From assembly GCF_006716645.1 (NCBI RefSeq), contig NZ_VFPL01000001.1, positions 2,790,001 through 2,854,000 on the forward strand: 64,000 nucleotides of DNA. The letters are read 5' to 3'. The position numbers and the translations under genes were made by a program. The stretch comes from Arcticibacter tournemirensis (lineage in GTDB: Bacteria; Bacteroidota; Bacteroidia; Sphingobacteriales; Sphingobacteriaceae). The stretch's first letter is position 1. Each line of letters starts with the position of its first letter. The notes under the pieces are model-generated. The model searched no databases. It saw nothing but the letters and a program-made list of their open reading frames with translations, and had not been told where the DNA came from. Shown one piece after another: positions 1 through 7,533 of this stretch.

Positions 1-591
1 TTGCAGGTTCATCAGGCTGGCCTGCCGGTTAAAGTGCCTCAGGAAATTGAGCTTATCGCGCGTGTCTTCAAAGATCCGGTCGATGGCCTGAAGCCGCTCG
101 TCATCACTCATGCGCAGCTGGGAAGAAGTTATGACTGTGGTCAGATCGTCCAGGTTCCGGAGGCTTTGGGTAGTCAACTGACTATAAACTTGATTCAGAT
201 ACCGGATTTCATTTTCGTTGAAATTCCCCGAAGCGACGAATCTTTTATACGCGGTTTTGTATTCAGAAACAATATCCTTCTGATCTGTAATGATGTCCGC
301 TATCCGGTGATACTTTTTAATTTCAGGGTTCACCAGGAGCAAGCCGTCGAGAAATACTTCGTGTAAAGAAAAATTTCCCTGAGCAATATTCTTTATTTTC
401 GAGTACCCCTCGCTTACGATCTGGTAGCCCTTCTTCATGTCCTCCAGGATGTTTTTCAGCTGACTAAGCTTTTCGACGTTCAGCAGCAGTTGCTGGGCTT
501 CGGTGGATTGGGCCTGACTACCGCTTGCTATCCCAAAAGCCAGGAGCAACAGCAAAAAGCAGCTTTTCATTCTTCCGCTAATCGTTTTCAT
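1..591 (-). CDS. TerB-like conjugation protein, partial (runs off the left edge)
   Basis: The minus-strand frame opens at ATG 591 and stays open to base 1 (197 codons, no stop), so the C-terminus lies outside the window. A second in-frame ATG is at 570. The protein starts with a signal peptide (MKSCFLLLLLAFGIA) ending near SQAQS, followed by a mostly helical exported domain with KKGYQIVSEGYSKIKNIAQG and a late MSDDERLQAIDRIF segment. The same two blocks occur in the next two upstream genes, so the three are tandem paralogues. From memory, such proteins are annotated as TerB-family or TraI-like in Bacteroidota conjugation operons. The start overlaps the preceding gene by 14 bp, which suggests translational coupling. 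A role in the transfer apparatus is inferred from the operon. Confidence 0.75.
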   Translation of the reverse strand, partial: MKTISGRMKSCFLLLLLAFGIASGSQAQSTEAQQLLLNVEKLSQLKNILEDMKKGYQIVSEGYSKIKNIAQGNFSLHEVFLDGLLLVNPEIKKYHRIADIITDQKDIVSEYKTAYKRFVASGNFNENEIRYLNQVYSQLTTQSLRNLDDLTTVITSSQLRMSDDERLQAIDRIFEDTRDKLNFLRHFNRQASLMNLQ

Positions 592-1273
592 AAAATCGTC
601 CTAATTTTTTAAGTGATTCCTGTTCTGACCTTCTCTGATTGGTAAGCAGAAGTACTTCACCGGAAAAGTTCTGTACGAAGTCGGATTTATTCTTCATCGA
701 ATGATAGATATTGTCCAACCGTTTCAGCCGCTCATCGTCCTTCATTTCGGTTTTCCCTGCTGTGATCACCAGCAGCAGTTCATCCAGGCCGGAGGCACAT
801 TCTTTTAGTACAGTGCTGGACACATCGGTGATATATTCGATATTTTCCGGTGTCAGATTATCTTCTTTTTTGATCTCCTTCAGGGCGCCGCTCACCGCCA
901 GTTGCATCTCAATGATTTCAGCGACCCTGGTGTTGTTGCGAATGACCGGGCTTACCGCTTTTAGAGAAGAAAAAAACGCGCTGTGCAGGCTAAACTCACC
1001 GTCCTGGATCGACTTTACGGTACTTATTCCCTCATCCGCTATTTCATAGCCTTTTTGGACATACCCGATATACATCTGCAATGCTGCAATCTGCTGAAGT
1101 AAGTATTTCTTCTGCGTCTTTTTCTGCTTAAAGAACTCATTCCAGATCTGCGCCTTGCCCGTTGTCAAAAAAGAGGTTAGGAGAGCAGTCAATATCGTGT
1201 AAGTGAGCAGGGCGCCAGCCCTTTTCCGCAGGCAGGCCGTCGCCCTGATAACAGGCTTATTGTTCGATTCCAT
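578..1273 (-). CDS. exported TraI/TerB-like conjugation protein
   Basis: 231 residues. A hydrophobic stretch (about residues 20-42, ending near TGKAQ) looks like a signal peptide, followed by a helical domain. It shares with its two neighbours the blocks QKGYEIADEGISTVKSIQDG (around 75-95) and KDDERLKRLDNIYH (around 180-193). The N-terminus is longer and more basic than usual, so a later start is possible. It overlaps the upstream gene by 17 bp and the downstream gene by 14 bp, giving a coupled three-gene chain behind traG. I infer a periplasmic accessory of the mating-pair apparatus; no catalytic motif is visible. Confidence 0.7.
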   Translation of the reverse strand: MESNNKPVIRATACLRKRAGALLTYTILTALLTSFLTTGKAQIWNEFFKQKKTQKKYLLQQIAALQMYIGYVQKGYEIADEGISTVKSIQDGEFSLHSAFFSSLKAVSPVIRNNTRVAEIIEMQLAVSGALKEIKKEDNLTPENIEYITDVSSTVLKECASGLDELLLVITAGKTEMKDDERLKRLDNIYHSMKNKSDFVQNFSGEVLLLTNQRRSEQESLKKLGRFYEND

Positions 1274-1958
1274 AGAGCTCTCGTAAAACGGTTACTTCAT
1301 CTGCCGACTGGGCCCTTTGAATGCTGAGCAGGCTATTCTCGGTATTGAACTTTTTGAGGTCCGTATAATTCTCATCGATCTGGGCTGCGGCTGTGTTGAT
1401 GATTTCCAGCCGTTTCGCGTCAGTCATCTGCGTTTTGAAGCTGTTTACCACCAGCAGGATCTGATCGACATTTTTGATACTCGCATCCAGGATGCCCTTG
1501 TACACCGACTCCATGAAACTCAGTTCTTCCGGTGTAAAGTGTTTATCACGGGTAAAGAGGTTCCATGCCCAGCGGTATTCGTCCACAATAGCCACCTGCT
1601 TTTCAGTCAGGTCTTTGATCCTCCGGTAATAGGTGATTGCCGTTTTAATCTCCCACAATTCATTAAAATACTTCGAATAAAGTTCCCTTTGCCGTTCAGA
1701 CCAATCCGCGATCTCGGCAAGTTTCAGCTTGGAGAGCTGGTTTTCCAGTACCTTTTGGGTGTTTTGAAGCCAGATCGTCTCATTTTGAAGGCGTTGAACT
1801 TTGAGGTCCACCGCCTTGATCACTTTCTTTACTCCGGCCTTAATGACTTCAGCTACCGCAATCTGTGCGCTTGCCTTGACTGGAAGTGCTACAAACAGCG
1901 TCATGGCGCTGACAGGTAGCATGACCATATACTTTTTCATACTGCTTATCAATTTCAT
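1257..1958 (-). CDS. TraI-like conjugal transfer protein (DUF4141-type)
   Basis: 233 residues with an N-terminal signal peptide ending around VKASAQ. The conserved-looking segment IAVAEVIKAGVKKVIKAVDL is followed by coiled-coil-like helices (LQNETIWLQNTQKVLENQLS) and a C-terminal block MTDAKRLEIINTAA / NSLLSIQRAQ. This matches my memory of the protein placed directly after TraG in CTnDOT-like elements of Sphingobacteriaceae and called TraI there. The gap to the traG stop is 15 bp, consistent with one operon. The paralogous downstream genes share the helical repeat-like blocks. A surface or periplasmic role in mating is inferred from position only. Confidence 0.75.
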   Translation of the reverse strand: MKLISSMKKYMVMLPVSAMTLFVALPVKASAQIAVAEVIKAGVKKVIKAVDLKVQRLQNETIWLQNTQKVLENQLSKLKLAEIADWSERQRELYSKYFNELWEIKTAITYYRRIKDLTEKQVAIVDEYRWAWNLFTRDKHFTPEELSFMESVYKGILDASIKNVDQILLVVNSFKTQMTDAKRLEIINTAAAQIDENYTDLKKFNTENSLLSIQRAQSADEVTVLRELYGIEQ

Positions 1959-1973
1959 AGTGAATTGTTTTTG

Positions 1974-2084
1974 TTAATTTTTCCTTAGTTCGGCTGCCAG
2001 GGCGGCAATGCCTTTTTCTATACTGTCATACTTTTCCGCGAATTCCCGCACGCGGATCTTTTCACTTTCCTCTGTGGTATAGCA
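1974..2084 (-). CDS. traG: traG exon 3 (C-terminal 36 residues)
   Basis: The last exon of the split transfer ATPase. It begins directly after the 3' end of group II intron 2 (terminal CCTAC, last base 2085) and encodes CYTTEESEKIRVREF... to the stop at 1974. Joined to exon 2 it restores ...LEEYL-CYTTEES..., which matches the usual C-terminal tail of Bacteroidota TraG ATPases. An 88-codon open frame (1974-2240) also covers this stretch, but its first part is intron domain V/VI sequence and should not be treated as a separate gene. The exon lengths 1873 + 470 + 111 sum to 2454, a multiple of three, which supports the boundaries. Confidence 0.85.
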   Translation of the reverse strand, partial: CYTTEESEKIRVREFAEKYDSIEKGIAALAAELRKN

Positions 2085-2147
2085 GTAGGATAAGAACCCA
2101 GCGCCTTGCCACGTTTTACCGTGGTAGGTTTCCAAGAACTCTCCCCC

Positions 2148-2181
2148 GAACCGTACGTACCTGTCTCCAGGTATACGGCTC
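2148..2181 (-). ncRNA. group II intron 2 domain V
   Basis: A 34-nt hairpin beginning GAGCCGTATACC and ending GTACGTACGGTTC on the minus strand. It has the catalytic AGC triad in the first strand, the expected two-base bulge region and an apical GAGA-like loop. It lies 13 nt after the ORF stop, so domain IV is almost entirely coding. Domain VI follows and ends at 2085. Confidence 0.85.
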
Positions 2182-2194
2182 TCCATTAATTTAT

Positions 2195-4009
2195 TCAGTC
2201 TAGCTTGCCTGCGTGTATCTTGTCGTGACATTTTGAACATACTGCTAAGGTTTTTCTATTTCTTGCGATCATCCTCTTTTCCCAATCCTGTTTTCCCTTC
2301 AGGTCTTTGACTTTGCGTACATGGTGCATTTCCAATTTCTCGGTTGCCCCACATTGTTCACATTTCTCAGTTTGCAACCTTGCAATAAGGCTGTTTCTTC
2401 CACCTGTTGTTGTAATAGTTTTGGGAACGTTGTCAACGTAAGCTCCACGAGCTACTTTTTGTCTCTTGAAACCTTCCTTGTAGAAGCGTCTAAGGAGTGT
2501 TTTTCCTTCCTTATTTTTGTAGGGGATTGTAAACACACCGTTGATGCATCTCTTGGTTTTTTCCTTACCTACGGATGTCTGGTATTTAAGCGCATAGGTC
2601 TTATACATACTATATTCCATGATGTAAGAAAAGGATTGGACGTAAGCACTGTTATTGGCAATTGAGTAGTAATTAGCGAATCCTCGTAACTCGGAATTTA
2701 CTTGACTGATAATTTCTAGGTCGTCAAGATCTTTCATGTAGTAACGTGAACGTGGCTTCCATACTTCTTTACTTTTTTGCGTGACTAATTTCATCGCATT
2801 ATAGCTTAGAAGCTTTTTCTGCATCACTTCAGTTGTTACATAGAGCACGATTTTATCGCCGAAACACCTTACTGGTCTTCCTAACTTGTCTCGCTTTTTG
2901 TCATTGGATTGACGAACAAAGATGTCGTATCCTAGAAATTTAGCAGGTTTCTTCGCATTAGTTATCAGTGTTTTTTCGTCCGAGAGTTCTAGCTTTAGTT
3001 TTTCATTAAGATAATTCCTAATGTCATCCTTTATTGCTTTACAATCTTCCTTAGTTCCAATGACACCAATTAAAAAGTCGTCCGCGTATCTCACGTACTT
3101 CATTCTCTTGTAGAGACTATCCATCTTATTATAAGCTGGATATTTACTTCGTTCCTGCACCAACTCCTTAAGCTTTACAATCATTTGCTTTTTAACATTT
3201 TCATCTTCTTCCTCTTTTAGTTTCATCGCTAAGCGGGCTCTTCTTTGTTCGTTTAATGCCCAAGGTCGGTTGTGCCTTTTTCTTTCCCCTTTGTTGAATT
3301 TGTCAATATATTCCTTGATGTATTTATCAAACTTGTCAAGGTATATGTTAGCAAGAAGAGGACTTATAATTCCTCCTTGAGGTGTACCACTATATGTTCT
3401 GTGGAATACCCAATCTTCAACATAACCCGCATTTAAGAACTTCCTGATTAATCGGATGAATCTATCGTCAGCAATACGTTCCTTTAAGATGTCTATCAAT
3501 ACTTCATGATTGATATTGTCAAAAAATCCCTTTATATCGCCCTCAATAAACCATCTAGTAGCAGTGAATGATTGTTGTACACCTAGTAAAGCTGTATGGC
3601 AACTTCTTTTGGGTCTGAACCCGTGAGAAGTATATTCAAAACTGCCTTCATATATGGCTTCCAATATCATTCTGATAACTTCCTGCACCAGTTTGTCATC
3701 AAATGAAGGTATTCCAAGTGGACGCTTTTTACCGTTCTTTTTTGGTATATAAGTCCTTTTGGAGGGGTTTGGCTGATACGTTTCATTTCTGAGCGTATCA
3801 ATCAACCGTTCAATGCGAAGCATACTCATGCCGTCGATGGTTTTACCGTCAACTCCCGCTGTCATATTACCCACATTACTGTAGATGTTCTGGTATGCGG
3901 CATAGTACATTTCTTCATTGAACATAACCTTGTATAGCCTTTCGAATTTATAATCCGAGTTGCCGCTATGCTTGGCTAGACTGTTCAACACTTTTTCTGG
4001 ATTTCTCAT
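2195..4009 (-). CDS. group II intron 2 reverse transcriptase / maturase / HNH endonuclease
   Basis: An intron-encoded protein of about 604 residues that assists splicing and retrotransposition of its host intron. Visible parts: RT0-RT7 fingers-palm with KKNGKKRPLGIPSFDDK, YTSHGFRPKRSCHTAL, FIEGDIKGFFDNINH, SGTPQGGIISPLLANIYLD and the catalytic YADDFLIGVIG; a maturase/X region around LRGFANYYSIAN; and a C-terminal HNH domain with CEQCG, LEMHHVRKVKD and CSKCHDKIHAG. The frame extends three codons upstream to 4018, but the homologous start in the partner intron (MRSPQKVLNSL) aligns with MRNPEKVLNSL at 4009, which I prefer. All catalytic residues appear intact. Confidence 0.93.
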   Translation of the reverse strand: MRNPEKVLNSLAKHSGNSDYKFERLYKVMFNEEMYYAAYQNIYSNVGNMTAGVDGKTIDGMSMLRIERLIDTLRNETYQPNPSKRTYIPKKNGKKRPLGIPSFDDKLVQEVIRMILEAIYEGSFEYTSHGFRPKRSCHTALLGVQQSFTATRWFIEGDIKGFFDNINHEVLIDILKERIADDRFIRLIRKFLNAGYVEDWVFHRTYSGTPQGGIISPLLANIYLDKFDKYIKEYIDKFNKGERKRHNRPWALNEQRRARLAMKLKEEEDENVKKQMIVKLKELVQERSKYPAYNKMDSLYKRMKYVRYADDFLIGVIGTKEDCKAIKDDIRNYLNEKLKLELSDEKTLITNAKKPAKFLGYDIFVRQSNDKKRDKLGRPVRCFGDKIVLYVTTEVMQKKLLSYNAMKLVTQKSKEVWKPRSRYYMKDLDDLEIISQVNSELRGFANYYSIANNSAYVQSFSYIMEYSMYKTYALKYQTSVGKEKTKRCINGVFTIPYKNKEGKTLLRRFYKEGFKRQKVARGAYVDNVPKTITTTGGRNSLIARLQTEKCEQCGATEKLEMHHVRKVKDLKGKQDWEKRMIARNRKTLAVCSKCHDKIHAGKLD

Positions 4010-4571
4010 GTCTCTCACATTTTCCTTTAATCGTATTAAACTAAATTAACTGCCCCCCTTCGCCATGTACAAGGCTTTCCCTTGCTCGGACTACTACGGG
4101 GGCTCCGTTACCATATCGGATATTCAGAGGCAAATCCTCATAGCCACGCCAGTGGCATTCCGACTTAGGTAATCCCCATTTAGACATATAGTAACTATCT
4201 GGCGCGATAGATTGTCGGATGCGATTTTCGTCCTTTTCTGCTTGCTGCAGCTACGTTGTGGTTTGTTTATGCTATAACTACTACCTAACATTAGTATAGT
4301 ACCACATATATGACGTTAGTAACTGTCTTCCGTCATAGCCTCGGAACCGGCCGTTTAGACTATCGTTCAATCAATCCAGATTTCATCCTCATATCTACCT
4401 TTTCAACTTGCCACTCAGTCGCAACACGACAATTAGTTGACTTGTGGCTTTTCCGACATGCTACACTCCCCGTTCAGTTTCCATTCCGGATAAGTCGGCT
4501 GTTGATAGGCGTTATAAACACTTGCCTAGTGGTTGCCAAACCACATTTACTATATGCCCTTATGGGCGCAC
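4010..4571 (-). ncRNA. group II intron 2, 5' RNA domains I-III
   Basis: About 560 bases with no credible gene on either strand; the plus-strand open frame at 4310-4639 is a shadow. The region begins with the intron 5' end GTGCG and shares blocks with the corresponding part of the other intron (6964-7533), so it is structural ribozyme sequence (domains I-III). EBS1/EBS2 loops must lie here but I did not assign them. Confidence 0.75.
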
Positions 4572-5041
4572 GAGATATTCTTCCAATGAAAGTTCGTTCC
4601 GGTAAACCTTTATGGATTGGCCGCCCTGATCGATCATGACCTCCCGGTAGTTCCTGCCCGGTTCATTGGCCCGGTTTAAAGACAGTAGCAGCGTCTTTGC
4701 TTTATCCGGCATGCCCATTACCTGTTGCAGGCGCTCGAACTTACCGGCGAACTTGCGCATGTCCAGCAGAAGTTTGGTATCCGAAAGATTAATGACGGTT
4801 TCCCGTATGATTGGTGAACTGATCAGGTCATCCACCTCCTGGGTAATCAGGGCTGCTATTCCATTGAACTTCCGGACGGTCTTATAGAGGTATTTAATGA
4901 ATTCAGCCATCCCGGACTTCGCAATTGCCACCCAGGCTTCATCAATGGCCAGCATTTTACGCAGACCTTTGAGCTTTCTCATTTTTGAGATAAAAAGCTC
5001 CATGATAATGATGGTGACTGCCGGGAAAAGGATTGGATGGT
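4572..5041 (-). CDS. traG: traG exon 2 (Walker B / ATPase core)
   Basis: The middle exon, 470 nt, about residues 625-781 of the spliced protein. It begins within codon 625 (C from exon 1 plus AC here gives His) and ends exactly on codon CTC before intron 2. It encodes HHPILFPAVTIIIMELFISK, the Walker B segment KMLAIDEAWVAIAKSGM (Asp near spliced residue 658), a sensor-like ALITQEVDD, and the distal ATPase part FERLQQVMGMP ... LSLNRANEPGRNYREV. Open frame 4560-5165 includes this exon plus flanking intron sequence and is not an independent gene. Confidence 0.9.
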
Positions 5042-5102
5042 GTAGGCTAAGCGCCCGGCGCCTTACTCTATTACTAAAGCAGGTTTCCAAACACTCGCCT
5101 CC

Positions 5103-5136
5103 GAACCGTACGTACACGTTCCCGCGTATACGGCTC
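5103..5136 (-). ncRNA. group II intron 1 domain V
   Basis: A 34-nt hairpin starting GAGCCGTATACGCG and ending ACGTACGGTTC on the minus strand, with a GGAA-type apical loop and the catalytic AGC triad. It is identical at both ends to domain V of intron 2 and differs only in the distal stem, where changes in the two strands compensate, as expected of a functional ribozyme core. Confidence 0.85.
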
Positions 5137-5154
5137 TCCACTAATAATCGCAGT

Positions 5155-6963
5155 TTAACTTCCATAATGAATCTTCTTGTGACATTCTCGGCATACTGCC
5201 ATAGTTTTCCTCTTTCTTGTAATCATGCGCACTTTCCATTCTTCCATTCCTTTCGGAATGTCTTTCAGTTTGCGCACATGGTGCATTTCGAGAGTTGATG
5301 TTTCCCCGCATAGTTCACAAGTCAATGCATTCAGCCTGTCAATCAGGCTTGTCCGCATTCTGACTTGATAGTAATCGGGTAGTTTGTCGAAGAAGGCTTC
5401 TCTTGCTTCGGATTTTCTTTTAAAGCCGTTGTTGTAGAATGTGCGGTATCGGGTTTCACGTCTGCTATTGGTATAAGCGACGGTAAATACGCCATCCTTC
5501 ATGTATTTCCTACAAATGTTGGGTACAGTTGTACGGTACTTTGCTGCGAAAGTCTTGTACATGCTGTACTCCATAATGTGTTTGAACCTGTTTACGGTAG
5601 CAGCATTAAGGCAAATCGAGTAGTAGTTATAAAAGCCAAGTATCTCGGAATTGTATTTACTAAGTATCTCAAGGTCATCGTTAAATACCAAGCCCATGCG
5701 CTCTTTCGGTTTCCATTGCTCTTTGCCATTGTGAAGCCGAATATCTAAGACCTCATAGGCAAGCAGTTTCTTCCTAATTGTGTCATGAGGAATCCTGATG
5801 ACGATTTTCTTGTGTAACTGGCGTTTCATCTTCCCATTTACATCCCTTTTGGTCAGATCGGACTTGCGTACAGTGACATCAAATGAAAGGAATTTGGCAG
5901 GCTTCTCCGTATGGGTTATCAGCGTCTTTTCATCTGATAATACAAGCTGTAACTTATCATTCAGGAACTTAGTAATATCCTGTTTGATTTGCTTGCAATC
6001 AGCAAGACTGCCGATTACTCCGATGAGGAAGTCGTCTGCATATCTCACGTATTTGAGTTTTCTGTAGTCACTGTCCATTTCATCGCAGCTGGGAATCATG
6101 GCTCTTCTTCTATCAATCGCTTTAATGCGCTGTCCGATTAACTTTCTGTCGGCAACATCATCTTCGGCTCTGAGCATACTTAAAGCAAGTATCTTATCGT
6201 ATTCACATTCAAGGCGTTCTCGGTTTGGTTTCCGACCATTTCCTTTATCAAAGTTTTGGATGTATTCCTTTACGTACTTATCCAGTTTATCCAGATAGAT
6301 ATTAGCCAATATGGGGCTGATAATGCCGCCCTGTGGCGTACCGCTGTATGTTCTGTGAAATACCCAATCTTCGACATACCCCGCATTTAGGAACTTTCGC
6401 ATTAGCCTGATAAATCGGTCATCCGAGATGCGTTCTTGCAAGATGTTCAATAACACATCATGATTAATGTTGTCAAAGAACCCTTTAATATCGCCCTCGA
6501 TGAACCATTTGGCTCCGTTGAAAGTCTTGCTGACTTGTAGCATTGCAGTATGGCAACTTCTTTGGGGTCTGAAACCGTGTGAAGTATGCTCAAAGCTTCC
6601 TTCATATATGGCTTCCAGAATCATTCTAATCACCTCCTGCACTAACTTGTCATCAAATGAGGGTATCCCTAAAGGGCGTTTTTTACCATTTTTCTTGGGT
6701 ATGTACGTCCTTCGTGAGGGATGGGGCTGGTAGCTTTCATCCTTGATTGCACCAATTAGTTTTTCAATTCGGTCAAGGCTCATTTGGTCGATAGTCTGAC
6801 CATCTGACCCCTGGGTCATATTACCTGGCTTTGCGTAGATATTTTCGTAAGCGATGTAATACATTTCCTCGTTGAATAGAATACGATAGAGCCTTTCGAA
6901 CTTATAGTTTGAAAGTTTGCTATGCTCTGTTAAACTGTTTAATACCTTTTGCGGACTTCTCAT
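5155..6963 (-). CDS. group II intron 1 reverse transcriptase / maturase / HNH endonuclease
   Basis: 602 residues. It has the same domain order as its sister protein: RT core with KKNGKKRPLGIPSFDDK, HTSHGFRPQRSCHTAM, FIEGDIKGFFDNINHDVL, SGTPQGGIISPILANIYLD and catalytic YADDFLIGVIG; a maturase region around ILGFYNYYSICLNA; and a C-terminal HNH with CELCGE, LEMHHVRKLKD and CRECHKKIHYG. The RT core is nearly identical to the intron 2 protein, while the segment after the RT palm and the thumb/maturase region differ much more, so the two introns have diverged rather than being a recent tandem copy. No frameshift or missing catalytic residue is seen. The stop lies 18 nt before domain V. Confidence 0.93.
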   Translation of the reverse strand: MRSPQKVLNSLTEHSKLSNYKFERLYRILFNEEMYYIAYENIYAKPGNMTQGSDGQTIDQMSLDRIEKLIGAIKDESYQPHPSRRTYIPKKNGKKRPLGIPSFDDKLVQEVIRMILEAIYEGSFEHTSHGFRPQRSCHTAMLQVSKTFNGAKWFIEGDIKGFFDNINHDVLLNILQERISDDRFIRLMRKFLNAGYVEDWVFHRTYSGTPQGGIISPILANIYLDKLDKYVKEYIQNFDKGNGRKPNRERLECEYDKILALSMLRAEDDVADRKLIGQRIKAIDRRRAMIPSCDEMDSDYRKLKYVRYADDFLIGVIGSLADCKQIKQDITKFLNDKLQLVLSDEKTLITHTEKPAKFLSFDVTVRKSDLTKRDVNGKMKRQLHKKIVIRIPHDTIRKKLLAYEVLDIRLHNGKEQWKPKERMGLVFNDDLEILSKYNSEILGFYNYYSICLNAATVNRFKHIMEYSMYKTFAAKYRTTVPNICRKYMKDGVFTVAYTNSRRETRYRTFYNNGFKRKSEAREAFFDKLPDYYQVRMRTSLIDRLNALTCELCGETSTLEMHHVRKLKDIPKGMEEWKVRMITRKRKTMAVCRECHKKIHYGS

Positions 6964-7533
6964 AATGTCTCACACATTTTCCTTTATTAGCATTAAAAAC
7001 TATTAGCTGCTTCCCTTCGCCATGTACAAGGTGTTACCTTGCTCGGACTACTACGGAAGCTCCGTTACCATATCAGATATTCAAGGGACTGCTCCCTATA
7101 GCCGCGCCAGCGGCATTCTGACTTAGGTAATCCACGTTTAGCGGCATAGTAACTATGGCTTTGCAGATTGTCGGATACGACTTCCACCCTTTATTGCATA
7201 TTGCAATTGCGCTGTGATCTGTTCTTGCTCTCCCTTCTCAAAAACCAAAAGGAGAGTATCACAGTATGACGAGTTCAGTTGTCTTACGTCACAGTTACAA
7301 CTCGGAGCCGCTTGGGTTATCATTCAATCAGTATGGATTTTATCCTCGTATCTGCTTTTCATCCTTCTATTCAGTCGCAACCTGACAACTGGTTGACTTA
7401 TAGTTTTTGGTCGGCATGCTACACTCCCTGTCCGGTTTCCCTTTCAGATAAGCCGACGGATGATAGGCCATTTTGAACACTAGCCTAATACCCTGCCATG
7501 GGTATATTTACTATGCTGCCTTTACGTGCGCAC
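6964..7533 (-). ncRNA. group II intron 1, 5' RNA domains I-III
   Basis: About 570 bases holding the ribozyme domains I-III. Plus-strand frames at 7214-7396 and 7279-7476 overlap this structure and have no recognisable protein character. The stretch TTCGCCATGTACAAGG near 7016-7031 recurs in the other intron near 4060-4075. Confidence 0.75.

Larger units (their letters stand above)
2085..4571 (-). mobile_element. group II intron 2 inside traG
   Basis: A complete 2487-bp intron read on the minus strand. The 5' end is GTGCGCCC at 4571, directly after exon codon CTC. The 3' end is ...TTATCCTAC at 2085. The order is the classic one: RNA domains I-III (about 4571-4010), a reverse-transcriptase ORF filling domain IV (4009-2195), domain V (2181-2148) and domain VI. 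It is homologous to the intron at 5042-7533: the ORFs, the 5' RNA region (shared TTCGCCATGTACAAGG and TACTACGG blocks) and domain V all match with divergence. Exons are in frame across the junction, so splicing should restore TraG. Whether it is still mobile cannot be judged from sequence alone, but no disabling lesion is visible. Confidence 0.92.
5042..7533 (-). mobile_element. group II intron 1 inside traG
   Basis: A complete 2492-bp intron on the minus strand. The 5' end is GTGCGCAC at 7533, after exon sequence ...AATGTGAAGC. The 3' end is ...GCTTAGCCTAC at 5042, followed by exon ACCATCCAATCC. Domain V is at 5136-5103 and the ORF at 6963-5155. It splits codon 625 of traG after its first base, between Walker A and Walker B. 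The sister intron at 2085-4571 has the same plan and similar size, so the pair arose from related introns landing at two different sites in one gene, or by retrotransposition of one copy followed by divergence. Confidence 0.92.

Noticed and set aside
1-366. Plus-strand open frame of 121 codons at the left edge
   Set aside because: It is antisense to the better-supported minus-strand TerB-like gene, which has a signal peptide and family-like blocks.
1974-2240. 88-codon minus-strand frame as a separate gene
   Set aside because: Its N-terminal half is translated intron domain V/VI; only 1974-2084 is coding, as traG exon 3.
4560-5165. 201-codon minus-strand frame as a stand-alone ATPase gene
   Set aside because: Both ends are intron sequence; the core is traG exon 2.
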